A program made the translations under genes and the position numbers. Shown one piece after another: positions 10,839 to 25,800 of a stretch of DNA of 64,000 bases. The stretch lies in contig CM059971.1 in NCBI GenBank assembly GCA_030490835.1, positions 38,736,012 through 38,800,011 on the forward strand, in the 5' to 3' direction. Under the pieces are notes generated by a model. It was not told the origin of the DNA. It made no database searches and saw only the letters and a program-made list of their open reading frames with translations. Each line of letters starts with the position of its first letter. Positions within the stretch are counted from its first letter, which is position 1. The DNA is from Annona cherimola. Lineage: Eukaryota; Streptophyta; Magnoliopsida; Magnoliales; Annonaceae.

Positions 10839-13800
10839 GTAATATTCAGTTATGCTGTGTTTCAGATGATAAAAATGCACTGCTTGGTCTAATTCAATTA
10901 TTTGTTAAGTATCCAGAAAAGAAAATAATATTGGACATTTACTCCTATTTCACATCATGAATAAACAAAACATTGATAGTATTTTAAAACTAAACATATA
11001 TCATACCTCAAACATGAGTGATGTGCAAATTCCTCAAGTTTGTCATTATCTTGTTAAATTTAGACTTTATATTCATGGGGTATTTGCCAAAAAGATTATA
11101 TGATGCTGCCTCTGAAGAGTATTCATATGGTTAGATGTCAAGGGAGGCCAAGTTTGAGAAGGCGGCTATGAGGAGGCTGGTAGCAGAGATAACCTTTGGA
11201 ATATTCCAGGGCCTAAATCTATAATTATACATCCCTTGATACGGATATGAATCTCCATATTCATAAGAATACTCCTATCTACTGCTATAAACAAATGTCA
11301 TACTATTTGTGTTTGGTTAATTGATGCTTTCTCGTTTCTACTCCCTTGTCTTCTGTTGTCCCAACCCAACTGGTGGGGAACGTATCGTGACCTTCATCTT
11401 GGGTGGCATGTTATTGCTCCTCTAAAGTGAATAGACTAATTGACTCATAACTTGGACAACCTAAATGATTTGTAATTGGGTTAGGAAACAGGTTCTACTC
11501 AAATAACTATATTGGTTGTTCATGTGTTGAGGGCTGACAGCTTTTCAACTTGATAAATTATGGGAAATGATAAGTTGGTAGTTTTACCTAATTTATTGAT
11601 AATATCCAGGAAATGAGTGATAACATCTTTTTATATCTGAATTTATTTCAAGAAGTCATTGATATCCAAAATGTTATCCATAAGCTATTACATTGATTTG
11701 GTGGAAAACAATATCCAATTTGGATGTTATTTGGCATCCAGAGCTTTTAAGCTGCATTTTGACTCTTCCGAACTACCGTTTCCGCAAAGATGGTATAGAT
11801 TCAAAACTTCTTATTATTTAAGGAGCAAAAAAAATTCTCTTTTCTAAGATTTAAGTTCGAAAATTTCTGATGTGACACAGTTGAATGCTATCCAAAAGTA
11901 AAAAACACCAACTTATTCTTTTCTTTGGAGTTTGAACTCACCTGTTTACATTGAATGTATTATTATACTGTTAAATTATACATAGGGTTATCCTGACTAT
12001 TAAAAATTCTAGTGAAAAGTTCTTCATTTTTATTAATTTTCCAAATTTTCTAATTAATTCCGCATAAAAAAATACTTTCTCTGCATTATGCATTAATTTC
12101 TTTTACCGAAGTCAACAATAAAATAGACTTTTAGCAATCGTTCTTTCTTCCTTAAAATGGCAAAAATATTACTAAAAAGGTGATGAAAGACCACCTGTTG
12201 GAGTTTCTAATGACTCCAACAATAAGGTGGCTGAAACAGTTAGCATGGTCATCATTCTGACAGGCCCACATGAGCCTTGTTTTATTTTGGATGTTCTTGC
12301 ACTAATTCTCCATATAATTTCTGAAGTTGATATTTATTTTCTGTTCCCATGCTATGGTTTATAATTTGTTCCTTTCTGATGCAGGAGGGAGATACTTCAC
12401 AGCTATGGATTTGAGTACATGCACACACTGAATAATCTGGAAAAGGCTGGATTGTTTAAGAAGCAGGCAAGCGTCAGTCTAAAATTTCTATTTGGCCTAA
12501 TTTTTCTTAATCATTATAGCCTTTCCTATATCGAACCTGTTAATTTACTAGACCGTTTTGTTTTGCGCCAAAACTTGTGTGCAATTTTTCCTGCAGGATT
12601 CATACAAAAGCAACTGGCAGACTATCAAGCGTGCATTACAGCTTGTTGTTGATGATACTGACACTTCCAAGTACACTGCAATTTTTTCAATTATTTCCTC
12701 ATACCATGTTACATTAGTTTTTTCATCAGCCATTAAAAGTAGTCATATGGCAATTGCTTCACCATATAAACTTCTTATACAGTCTTTCCAAAGTGTCATC
12801 CATTCTGCATTGTCTTAATAAAATTGACAAAAATAAAAAGGACCCTCAATCAGTCTGGTATGTCATTTCCTTTAGTGATACCCAACAATTACGATTAATG
12901 GATCTATTCTTATTGTATAACCATATTATACTGATTTGAGAGACATTAAAATGAATTGACTCACACTGTTGTATGCTTTTATGAGCAGTCTTACATCATC
13001 TCATGTGCTTTTGAGGCAAATTCTGTTGGTTCCTGCGAGATGATATTAAACAGCTTGGAACTTATAGCGCTTCCATCTTCTTTCTACTTCACATTAATTA
13101 TTTCTTGGCAGTGATCCCGATGCTGCAAACATTCATCTCATAATATTCTTCTGGCCATTCTTGATTCTGCTGAGCTGTTTGTTTTATTGTCTTGGATGTA
13201 AATATTAGTCTCCAGAGAAAACCCCATTGTAGTATAATTGCTATTGAGGTTTGAAATTATTGGAAGCATTTTCTTCTGTGTTTTTGGTAGCAGTTAAACA
13301 TGAATTAAGATTTATGTAATGAATATTGCTACAATGCAACATGCATTTATAATCAGTCTGTCACTTATATATTTGTCATACACAGGAATTCATATAACAA
13401 AATACAGTAGACAATTCGTGCTGTCTTGACATGGTTGCATTTATTTGGTTGGGTTTTATTTTGGCAAGCCAGAACTGAACCGAAGATTGGATCTGCAGCT
13501 TGAAACTGTGGATAGTCGTATATGCATTTCTGGATGCTTTCTTTTCAATTTTTTGATTCTTTCAGTTTAAAAGTGAACAACTGAGCCATCTCGATTGTAT
13601 GAGGTGGTTTGGTTAACTCATGCACAATAGAACATCAATCAACCAATCAAAAAAAAAAAAAAAATAGAACATCAATCAAGGATGAAAAATCAGCACCTTC
13701 TAATGCCTCGTTTTTTTTCTTCCCCCTGATTGGTCAATGCCTCTTTTTTTTCAAAACATAATACGAGATAATTTTTTTTTTCCCATTTGCTTTTCTTGGT

Positions 13801-16800
13801 ATGAGGAAATAATATTTATAAAGCAGAGTACCATCCTTCCTTTGTTTTTCCTCATCAAAAAAGGTGATGATTTTCCCTTCCAGTAATTAGTCTTTCAGTC
13901 TAGTTGTGAATTGTAGGTTGAAGTTGGTTTGATGCAACACTCTTGTCATACGAGTTAAAACCGTAATAACCGTTTTGCACCTTGGCAGTGTCTGGTTAGT
14001 TGTCTCATCAAATCTTTGTCAGTAAGCAAGTGCAGAATGTTTGCTGACATCATCATATTCCTAAGTTGTTTCCACCTATTTGGGGTTAACTAACAAGATT
14101 TTGTTGTGCCATTTTTGTCATTCATGCAAAATATTCTCGATTCTTATCTCTCTTAGGTGGGAAATGACTTATGTTGATGATGATGCAAAAATATTCTCGA
14201 TAAGCTCAAATGTTTTCTTATCTTTCTTAGTTACTTCATCCATGCTTTTTGACCTTCTTCTATTTCTATTACTACCTTCCATTAGAATAAACTTATGCCC
14301 TGCTAACTGGTACACTTTCTGGCCTTTATTTTGCCTGCCCAGATTACTTATCTTTTTTCGTTTTATCGCTTATCGATATGCCTTTGGCATTTGGGAAAAG
14401 GATTCACGCACTCCTCTATATGACTTGACATTAACTACCTACTTTGCAATCATTTCTTCGTATCCTTCCAGACAACTATCCTACCTATTTCAATGTTATT
14501 CCCTTTACTCCCCTATCACATTACATCACTCTCCTGCTTTTTCAAAAATTTTTACCCCAAAATTGTTTTTGGTGAAATGCCAAATGTGCGTTTAGTGTTC
14601 TCGTTTCTGCTGCACTCATTTTGTGGATATTTTATTCTCTGACTGCCAACATTCTGCTTTAGAAAGCACAACCACTCTTGTTATTTCCTAGACACTTTTC
14701 GTTTTAATTTAATTAGCATTGAATTGTCAAATCATATAAATTACTGAAGAACACCTCTCTGCCTATCATTTTACCCAACTATAATTCTATTTGAAATGTG
14801 TTTATCAGTATCTCTACTTCCAATTGCATAAATCGATGGTTTGTTGGCAGTACTGGATCTGAAATTTAATTGATTCTTCATTAACATTCCTACAATTTTT
14901 GTTCAGCTAATCCTAGTGCTCTTACATATAGAAGTATATTGTCAGCTATTCAGTTTTATGTTTACAGCTCTCTTGTTTCATCTGACACATACACCAAAGA
15001 CTTCTTGCAAAAATAATGAGTTCATCTGTAGTTTTAAGTGAAGAGGCGAGATGTCGGTCCTGTGCACAGGCTAATTTAACTCAGGCAAGGATGAATTGAG
15101 TTCCAATAAACAATAAAGAATCAATAACGAACAATAAACAAACAGTCAACTATGTCATAACACAGAAATGAAAACAACTGACCTATAGTTGTTTGGCCAA
15201 TTGTCCTACTCTGCTCCATCAGCACACAAAACTTAGGTGCTACTGGTCAACTTATCTGAAGTTACTGTGGTATAATTGTGAAAAACGAAACTCCATTTGG
15301 GCACTTGAAATAATCAACACAAGACAAATCTAGCTGATCTACTTTCCTTTTGGCTTGCAGACGCCCAAACACCAAGGATTCATGCCAAAATAATGGAAAT
15401 GAAAACCTTACAACCAGGTACAGCACATAAGCTGTAGCCAAGAAAGCATAACTACAATTCAAAACTTCAGCACATGAATGGCTTTAGGTTCAGCAAGAAC
15501 AGAGACTTAGATTGATCATCATAAAAAAATCCAACTTGGTCTTCATCTAGTCCTTCAATTGATGATCAAGTAGATATGCCACATGCATAACAGCAGGCGA
15601 AGGCTTACACAAAGATCTCTCGGCAAACTAATAAAATAGAACAAGACTCAATCAGGCCGTTGCTCAGAAAACCATAGACGTTTTGAATAAGTAGAAATGT
15701 TTGACAAAATTGCTTGATGTTTGATTCCCAATCTCTCTATTCTGTTGTTAATTGGCAAGGTTAGGTCCTTGGAATCCTCAAAATGTTAGATAATTTTTTT
15801 TTTTTGGGGTCCAAAACCACAGATTTTCTTGGACAGAAACATAATTTTCTTTTTTTTTTTTTAATTTTTCATTAAAAGCCATCTTATAAAATGATTCAAA
15901 ACCTGATGTAACATTATTAAGGAGCCAAAAGTAGCTAAAAACATGACTCAATTTTGGGCTTTAAACACAATCAACCTTCAATTAGACATAGCATTCTCTG
16001 AAAACATGTCATCTTAAAACTTTCTTAAAACCAAAATCATTGCTTCCTAAAATCAAAGCCATCACTTCTTGTTCTACAAAAATGCAGAATCCAAAAATGC
16101 ACGAGTCTATTATTTGAACACAATTTAATTGCTCTGCAGAATCCAAAAATACTTGTCGAAACTAATAATTCTTAAGAAATTTATCGTCATGCATACAGAC
16201 CACATATTTCAGTTAACCATCATTCCAAACTCCACATTGTTGTCATTTGTGAAATTTCTCCAAATTCCACATTTGCATCAGCATTTGTCATTATCAAAAT
16301 AAGGTACTTGACACACAAGTTCACACAAAAGGCTTAAGCATCATCATCATCATAAGTTTGTTTCCCATCTATGCGGGTGTCAGCTACATGTATCCATTTG
16401 CACCATTCTTGATGACCATGAACTTGCTTACAGTACTCTCTAATGTGTGCATATCTTTCTTCACTGCTGATTTTCATGTTTTTCTTTTGGCCTCTCTCTA
16501 GTTTTCTTACAACCTCTGATTTGAAGAAACTAAGTTTTCATCCTTGATGTTGTTTCAGGCCTTCATTTAACAATGCTCGAACCTACTTTCTCCACTTTCC
16601 CTCATTTTATTACCTATTGGTTTCACATCTAAATTATCATCGATTAAATCATTTCTAATTTTATTTATTTATTTTTTTTCATGTTTTACCCCTCGTCCAT
16701 CTTAACTTTCTTACTTTTGCTACACTTATTTTATGTATATGTTATTTAACTTGCCAATATTTGACTCCATAAAGCATAGTTGGTCTTATCATTGTTTTAT

Positions 16801-19800
16801 AGAAATTCCTAAGTTAATTAGAATTTGACAGCCATGTACGAGGTTAGCAATTTCTTGACTTCTTGGACTATTAATCCCAAACAATTGACATGATCAGTTG
16901 TTTGTACCCTTTGGTCTAAGATCTTAATTTGTTATTCATTTGTATTTTCACTATTGTTAAGGTTGCATTTCACATGTTCAGTTCTTATCTGGTTAATCAT
17001 AAAACCCTTGGATCTTAGAGTATCTCTTTATTTATTTAATTTCAAATTTACCCCTTCTCTTGTTTGATTTATTAGGACTATATTATGTGTAGGTAACATA
17101 CATTAAGGTATTTTTTTTCTTGCAAGTGTCATTAAATTCAGTCTCCATTATTTGTCTACGCTAAAAGGATTGCTTTAGTGGTTGGTCTTCCGTTCTTCTC
17201 AGCATAAATCCAAGTTAATTTTCCAAAACAGTTGCTTCATTTCTTAAATTGTGCAAACGTGAATATCTTCCTCCTTTTTTTTTTTTTTTAAACAAACTGG
17301 CACTATGATACTTTTTATGCATTTGTCTCATTTTAACCTCATTGTTACAATTCAAACATATATCTTTCATAATCTTCCATACCTCAATCTGTACAGGCTT
17401 AAAGCTTTTACTATTCTCATTTTTGTCAGGGCATCTTTTACTTCAAAGACTATTTTTCGGAAAATGTACAACATTTTAATCTTCTTTATATTTGAGTTAT
17501 CATATAATGGTAAATGTTTTGACAGATCTCCTTTTAATAAACTAAAGAAAGAATTTTTCCACCTTTCTTTGATTATATTGTCTTTTGTTGAGACTCTTTG
17601 GTCTCGCTTTCAATAAATCTAATAGGGGCCAAGACTTTTCCTTTATTTTTCTCTTAATTCACCTGAGTTCAATATGTTTCTTTTCCTTCTAATCTAGTTC
17701 CTTGCTGATCATATAGATTATTCGTAACTTCATGTTTTAATTTCACTTTTTTATTAATTTTTTGAATTTCTGTATTGCTTTAGATTTGTTTCGATTTTAT
17801 CACCCTGCCATTTCTAAATTTCACTCTTATGTCATTTGTTGCCTTTTGAACATCCTCATACTACCACCAAGTCTTCCCTATGTTAGTGCTATTTTTATAT
17901 ATTTCTATTATGTGCTCTTATCATACGAATTTGAAACTTAGTGAACACTTGGTGTGTATTAACCATACTGTGCGTAGAATAGACCATAATTTTTATATAT
18001 TTCTTAGCTACTTTGTTGGTTGGTCTTTGAAATCACTAGTGTAGAATAGCTTTTACAAAAGTGCACAAATGTCTACACCATTTCATTCTGATTTCTGGCA
18101 TCTACAGTTCTGTTTAAATTATTTCAAATGATTGCTCATCCAAAATGCTTATCTGGAATGCAGCCCAAATGATATCTCCTATGTCTTCTCTGGATATGCA
18201 CCGCTTAGCATTCGTCTTATACAACATGCAGTAAGGTCTGGATGGTAAGTTGCCAAAATGGTAATGTAGTAAACAGAGTAAGCTTCTCTTTCATGGAAGG
18301 TTTGAATCCTTCAAATCGTGCATTATACATCTTTTTTGTTTTGCTGTGAATTCTTTGCATCACTTGTTTGTCTATAGTTAGAGATGATACTGACCTGTAT
18401 TCTAAGCTCCAGATTTTGTGTCAAATTATAGATATAGACATAGATAGTGTTGTTTCAAGGGAAAACAGTGCTTTTTTTGTTCTGATGGAAAGGGAAAACA
18501 GTGCTTAGTTTACATAGAAATTGATTATATTTCTAATTATATGGAGCACAAAAATATTTGCTGTTCAGGACTTCAAGTATCAAAAACGCAGACATGAGGC
18601 ATAATGATTGCTCTCTCAAAAAACAAATCTGAAGTGGTAAGAGTCTAAAATGGAATTTGAAAATGATTAGTGCAATAAATTATAGGGAAATGGTTTGCTG
18701 GCCTGAGGACTATGACCTTGTGCAGGTTCTGGTTCCACAGGATCCCAATACGGAATTACAATGTGGCCCGCCCTACCATTCAGAGTGTGTTCATTTCTTG
18801 TGCATTTAGACCCAATTCATGATATAACATATGCCTACAATTCTACTTTCTTCCATTACTCTCTATATTTCCCATCTTCCAATACATGGTATGTTGTATA
18901 CATACAATAACAACTCCACTTTTTCGCATTCCTTTTGCTTTCCGAATGTAATTCCCAACAAAATCCACATGCCTTCAGACTAGCACAATCCTTGCTGCCA
19001 TATCTGGAACTTAAGATGTTCCCAAATTTTATGACACTTAAGACTATTTTGCATTTTCAGAAATGATAGGTAGTTTTTTTTTTTAATTCAGATGCAAGGA
19101 TTATTTTGCAATTTTTGTTGTTGTTGGATCTGTTTGAAAATTTCCATGCAATGTTTTTTGTGAAAATTCTAGAGATAGGGCTAATTGCAATTATAAGCAT
19201 GGTATAGTATTTCATTTGTCATCATTGCTTGGATGCTGAAGCGGCTGACATGGGTGTGTGTTGGGTAGTGTAAGTGGGAAAACTATGGTTCAAATATTGA
19301 ATAGACGCAGTGACCTCATTATCCCGCCCTCGAAGTACACCTCTATTAGGTGTTTGGGTCATCTATGGTGGGGTGTGACAAGATCCCCCTTGGCGTAGGA
19401 AGGTAGAGAAGAAGATAGAAGAAAGAGGAAGGAACCTCTAGAGATGAGAAGGGAAGAAAAAGGTTGAAAGATTTGAAGAATAAGAACAAATAGAAGAAGA
19501 ATTAGAGAACACTTTTATAACTATCAAACTGATGCTCTTTAGAGCTTACAAGGGTGGTACTTATAGGAGAATATGCCACCTTATTTTAGCAAGGTTGATT
19601 AAAGATCTAATCTTTTAGAAAAAGAAATTGCATATTTTAAGTACACTTTCAGAACAAGTAAACTTAAAATAGATACAAATTTATTCCAAACATATTCTAA
19701 GATATTGTAGGAGATCTTCTAAATATTCTAATAAATAGAAATAATCATTTTAAAACAATCTAAACCCCAATTTATGAAAATATCTTCACGTCCTGCATTA

Positions 19801-19801
19801 C

Positions 19802-19832
<31 letters not shown>

Positions 19833-22800
19833 AAAAAACACTTGTTATGTGTCAACAAATTTTAAGAAAGAGCGCCCACCACACTAGCTACGAGAGATGA
19901 ATGAGATCCAAGTGACACAAGAAAAACCGATTATGAGAACAAAAGAAAATTTCTGAAAGAGAGTGAATGCGAAAGATTGATTTGCAAAAAACAAACTTCT
20001 CCCCCCTTGCTAAGCAGTTCTTTCCTATCAGCAAGTTCCATGGGAGACTATCCATCACAATGGTTGTGAGGTTCAATGAGATCCAAGTGATGGGAAAAAA
20101 GCGATTATGGGAACAAAACTGAATCATTGAAAGGCAGCAAAGGATTGTTTTGTGAAACAAATTTTCTGCGCTTTAGCTAAGGGGTTATTGTTATTTATAG
20201 ACATAAAGATATATCAAGGTGCAAAGACCTCACGTGTGGGCTAATGGGCTTCACACAAAAGAGAGAGGATTACATCTATGCCAAAAAAAAAAAAAAAAAA
20301 AAAAGAAGAGAGAGAGAGAGAGAGAGAAGAATTGGTGTCTTTAGGTGATTGTCCTCTCTCTTCATACGTACTTCTCTTAAAGTGCTAGTTACAAAGCACG
20401 TACCTTACAAATGTAAGCATCCTCTTTGCAAGTATCAACACTATTAAGGCTGTGGTATGTAAGTGTATCACATATTCTTTCACACCCCAATTACCTAGCT
20501 TCTATATTCCGACTTCAATTCTTCAAGTAGATGCTTTGAATTTTTGTTAGGGCTGCGTTCTTAAATCCATAAAAGAAAAAAGCCTCAAAACAAGAAGGCA
20601 CCTGCAGTTAATGGAGTGGTACCTTTAAGGGGTTCTTATTTGAATTCGTCTATCAATGAAAACGAGATATACGCAATAATCAAAACTATAAATGACAATG
20701 AATTCTCAAATATATATATACATATATAAAAGACAATGAATCGTTTGTAGCATCAAAACCAGAATATTTAGTCTGAATAAATTACGCATATCTAAAACAT
20801 TATAGAAAACTAACATTAAAAGAAATTGGATGGAAAAAATTGATTCAATGGCAATAAAGTTAGTATATTACATATTTGAGATCACACAACTTAAAAATTT
20901 TCAAATGTAATTGCTAATTCTCTGACTAGAGAATTTCAGGAATCCGCTAAAGAATGCAGTCCTTTTCTGCATTCTGTCGGAAATATAAAAGGACAAGATA
21001 CTTGAACAAGGATTGTCTAGGAAGTTGAAAACAGAATATATCCAAAAAATAGATATTAGTTGACATGAAGAAACTATTGTAAATAGATTTTTTAAAAAAA
21101 GGAATTTGATAAGAAAAGAAAAGCATCTGCTAATTTGTTGGATTTCCGAACAAAGGGTCATTATGCAAGTTATTATCTAGAAAAAATCAAAGAAACCTAA
21201 ACAGAAAAATGGAGGCTTCTGAGATTCTTCGACAGCAGTGGTAAAAATTAGGTGGAGTGAGAAGGTAAGGATTTATCTTGGCATCCAAAAAACTCAATGT
21301 CAAACTGTAGTGAGAACATAAGCATTATCTTTAAATCCAAAAAACTCAAATGTCAACAACGGAGAACATCAACTAGAAAAAATCCAAAAGGATTTTTCTA
21401 TATGAAGGAAGAAACCTAGAAATCTCAACTTAGAAAAATCAGAAGAACCTTCCATGATTCAAGTAGTTTCACTACATTATTAGGAAGTCTAAAGTAGAGC
21501 TTTCTGAACATGGATATTGAATTCAAAATCTGTTGAATGTGAATCTAGTAGATATTGTGAAACTTTCCCTAAGCAAAGAAGCCAAAAAACCGTTGGAAAT
21601 TCTTTTGCAAGAATGATAAATGGTTATTATCGTTATAAAAAAAGCTATCATCAAGTGTTTGCAGTAAGACCAGGGTTAGGAACATTTATTGAGTAACCGG
21701 AGAAGGAATCTCGAGCAACGCATAGTAAATTCACAAACTTTCACTCCAAACAAAAATATATTGCAAGAGATAGTAATATATCAAGGTTGTTGCCTTAGTT
21801 TCTACTATCTCAAATGAACAAATAGTGATTGAACAGAATTTAGAATGGAAAACCATATCTAGGGGAACATTTTCATTTCCTTTTTTTTGTTTTTTCAAAT
21901 GAGAAATATCTCAGTTTTCCTATACAACAAAGAATGGTGGACTACGCATATTGATCGTAAGAATCAAGTTCAATAATTCAAGATGAATAGAGAAGAAGAA
22001 ATTAGAATTATAAAGGATCCTCTCAAGGGGATGAAATTAGACGGATTAGAAATTAGAAGTACAAGGGAATTGTAAAAGATTAATAGAGAATTTTAGGCAA
22101 ACAAGATTCTCAATTAATCATAAAAAATAAGTTGTCTTATCTACAAACCAAGCAACTTTATTTATGGGAAAAGATAATTTTAGTGGTAAAAAATACGAAA
22201 GCATACACAATAAGCAAACTTGCATAATAAAAAGTAACTTAAGAAAGAAACAAACACCTTAAAGCAATTTAAATCGTCCATAAACAATTACCAAAAATAA
22301 ACACTAAACTAATCCTAATTTCAATGATTGCGATTTGTGTATCTACGAATTGAGCACATGACAATATCATATCCATTAATTTTCCCCAGCTTGAAAGAGC
22401 TCTCTACCGAAGAGTAATCTTGATGATAGCACTTTAGTAAATCTAAATTCAAAATTTGAAGCTCCTCTTCAGATATTAAACTAGCATATGTATTTGATTT
22501 GTTCGTTCACTGAACAAGATATGATAATTATTTAAAGGGGAAGTAATAATTTCATCTTTGAGGATTCTTTCAACATAATTTGAGGTACAAATTATGCTTG
22601 AGGGTGTACTAGTGTAGAATCAGATAATTAAACCTGTTTGCTTTGTATATCTACAAGTAGTTGAGGAGGTTCGAAGGTGCCTTTGAGGGTGTCAAATCTT
22701 CCACACTGAACGTTGAACTAATTCCCATATCCAAAGACAAATTAAGAATATATGTAATTGGTTTAGTCTTTTGAAGAATTTGAAAGGGACCATTAGTTCA

Positions 22801-25800
22801 TACATGCAACTTCTTGAAAAAATTATTAGGAAAGTGCTCAAGTCACATAGAAACTATGAAGTAGTCATCTTCTTTAAAGTCATGATGACTATCATAAGTA
22901 TGTTGTACAAATGAATCAGTAGAATTAGAAATATAAATAGGTGGCAAAGGAAAACAATCAAATATAGTACAAGGAGGAAACCCTTGGACAATCTCAAATG
23001 GGTACTTGCTTTGTATTTTTGTCTTGTGATAGCATGGACATTATAAATATGTTGTACAAACGAATCACTAGGAGAGACAGAACAAGACTAATTGGAGTAT
23101 GAGGAGCAAAACGTTAGAAATCTCAAATGGGGACTTGCTTGTAGATCTATTTATGGAATTATCATTGGCACACTCCAAAAATGGATAAAATTGAGTCCCA
23201 AGTTTCTAAATATTCACCTATGAAAAGACCTTTGTAAATTTTCTAAACTTTAGTTAACAACCTTGATTTGATAATCAGTTTGTAAGTGAAATGCAAAAGA
23301 AAATTTAAGATTAGCCTAGAAAGATGAAAATTTCAAATTAACTCATAAAATGGACACCTTTGTTAGACACAATTGTGGAAGGTAACATTTGAAGCCTAAC
23401 ACTCTCTTTAAAGAATAATTTTGTCACATAAGAAGCAAGAAAAACTTTCTGGAATGGTAGAAAATGAGCTTTTTTTTTTTGAAAATCAGTCCAGTACAAT
23501 TAGAATATAATCATATTATCTGGCAAACAAAAAATGAAATCAACACTAATGTCTTTTCAAGGTGTGTGGCACCAGTAAATGTGTTTACAACCTGTGTTTT
23601 GCTTTTTAGCATTTGCAAACTAACGTATCTAACACATAGACACAACCCTATTAACATCCCTTTTTAAAGAAGGCCAATAAAATCTACTTTCTACTAGGCT
23701 TATAGTCTTACCTTTATTGAGATATCTTGGTATGCCACCTATATTTAATTCCCAAATTAAGATATCGCATAATAAAATATTGGCAATACATAATATACGA
23801 TCCTTGAATATGTAACAGTCTTTAATTACAATATCAACAACGTCTTGATTATTTTCATTCTGCATTTCATGAAAAAAGAATTCTAAACTCTAGACATCCT
23901 ATATGCTTATCTTTCAACTTATGAAAACCTTTTGACACTTACAGTTTGAAGAATCATGACATAACTGAGAGCATCTGCGATTTGTTTTAAGGACAAAAGT
24001 TTATTGCTTAAAAAGTTCCATTGACTTAGCATGTCTTCCATTGAGTTTGCACTGTGATTGCAAATTTCACAAAGCTTGATAATCAGAATAGTGTACAATT
24101 TTTGAAGTAACAAATAGCGTGTTCAAATTACCTTAATGCTTGCATAACAACGTAAAACTCCCTATCATAAGTAGAATATTTTTGCCTAACTTCATAAAAA
24201 TTTTCACTATAATATGCAATGGAATGACCCTCTTGATTCAGGGCACTTCCTATGTCAACACCCGGACCATCATATGCAACCTCAAAAATTTTTGAATAAT
24301 CTAGAAGTTGTAATAAAGGTTGCTTCCATCAATTTTTTTCCCTTAATCCAATCGAATGCTCTAAAGGTAGATTTGGACCATTGAAAATATATTTTGTTTC
24401 ATACAGTCTATGATGTGTGCCATGATGGAGCTAAACCCTCTTAAGAAAATTCTATAAAAAATCATTAATCCATGATCTCCGTCAATCAATTAGCACAAGG
24501 TTTTGAGATGGCTGGATATTTGCTATTACTCCTAGGTTACAGAATCAGACATGTAACTTGCACAATAATATCCCAAAGGTACAATGGAAAAGAAAAATGA
24601 ATTTCTACTTTTCAGTTGTGGATTTTAAATCTTAGAGCAGAGCTTATCATGGCAACTAGAAAAAGATGTGTTGGTCTTGATTTAATGGCTAAATTCCATA
24701 GAGGAGGGGCGGATTGAGTTATTAAAAATTTTTTCGGTTCAATTATTTCCCCTTGTTGTATTTACTTCTCTCGAATTTAATATTGTTGAGAATGCTAGAG
24801 ATTATGAAATACAGATAATAAAATGATGTGGAGAGCACACAATAATAGACACAAAGAGTTATAATAGTTTAGGCAATCCCCTACTCCATTCTTCTAAGCA
24901 TACATCTCTTCTATCTTGGGTTCCACTATTGTATTTAAAAACACAATTAGAAACAAAAGAGAAGGCCACACTTTACAAATCATATGTAGGCAGTTGTTAG
25001 CACTGCAATCTCTTGTGGACTGTGAGAAAGATGATATCTTTGAAGTTTTTCCTCTTGTAGTTGAGTATTTGAGCTTGAAATCTTTGATTGCAAGGCTTTA
25101 ATGCTTGAAAGTAAGAAGGTATAAGCTCATTCAATGTTTTTGTTAATCTTCCTAACTCTTCACGTCTTATTTAAAGCTTGGTGGTAAAAGATCCGTTTGG
25201 AAGTAGGTGGCACGCATTTAATGCTCTTACATTCATTTTTTTTCTAACTGTTATAACTGAAGCCACAAGTAGGGTCGATTGTGGGTGCAACTTCACATTA
25301 AAGTTACATGTTGATGTCAACTTTGGGCAGAGACTTCCAAAATATTCAGAGTCGAGTCCACCTTTAGTTTCACTTGTTAGTATCTTAATTTCATTTCTAT
25401 TGACTTTTTAATCATCAAAATTACTTATGGCTTGCAACTTGCCACATGTTCACAAGATGTCGAGACATTGGTCGGAATTTACCAAGAGAAGCGCTCACTG
25501 ACATGTGCAAAGGTTGTTACCTTTATTCTACATGTATCTTGAGGAATTGAAGATCCAACACTACTCAAGATGACTAGATATGATTCTATTCTAAATCAAG
25601 AAATGTATTAGCACTTGTCCAAAATGAAAACATTTCTAATGCCATTGAATTCGGATGACTTGGGAGAGTACCTTAAAAGGATTTGTTACCCAAAGTATTA
25701 TCCAAAAGAAATGGTCCATGATTAATAACTTAATCACTAATTGATGTAGGATGTGTAGAGAAGAAAATAGAGAAAAGAGGAAGGAACCTCTAGAGAGATG

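Noticed and set aside
14080..14595. A 171-codon plus-strand frame
   Set aside because: It lies inside VPS33 intron 3 and overlaps a dispersed non-coding repeat. The protein is hydrophobic low-complexity text with no recognised domain.
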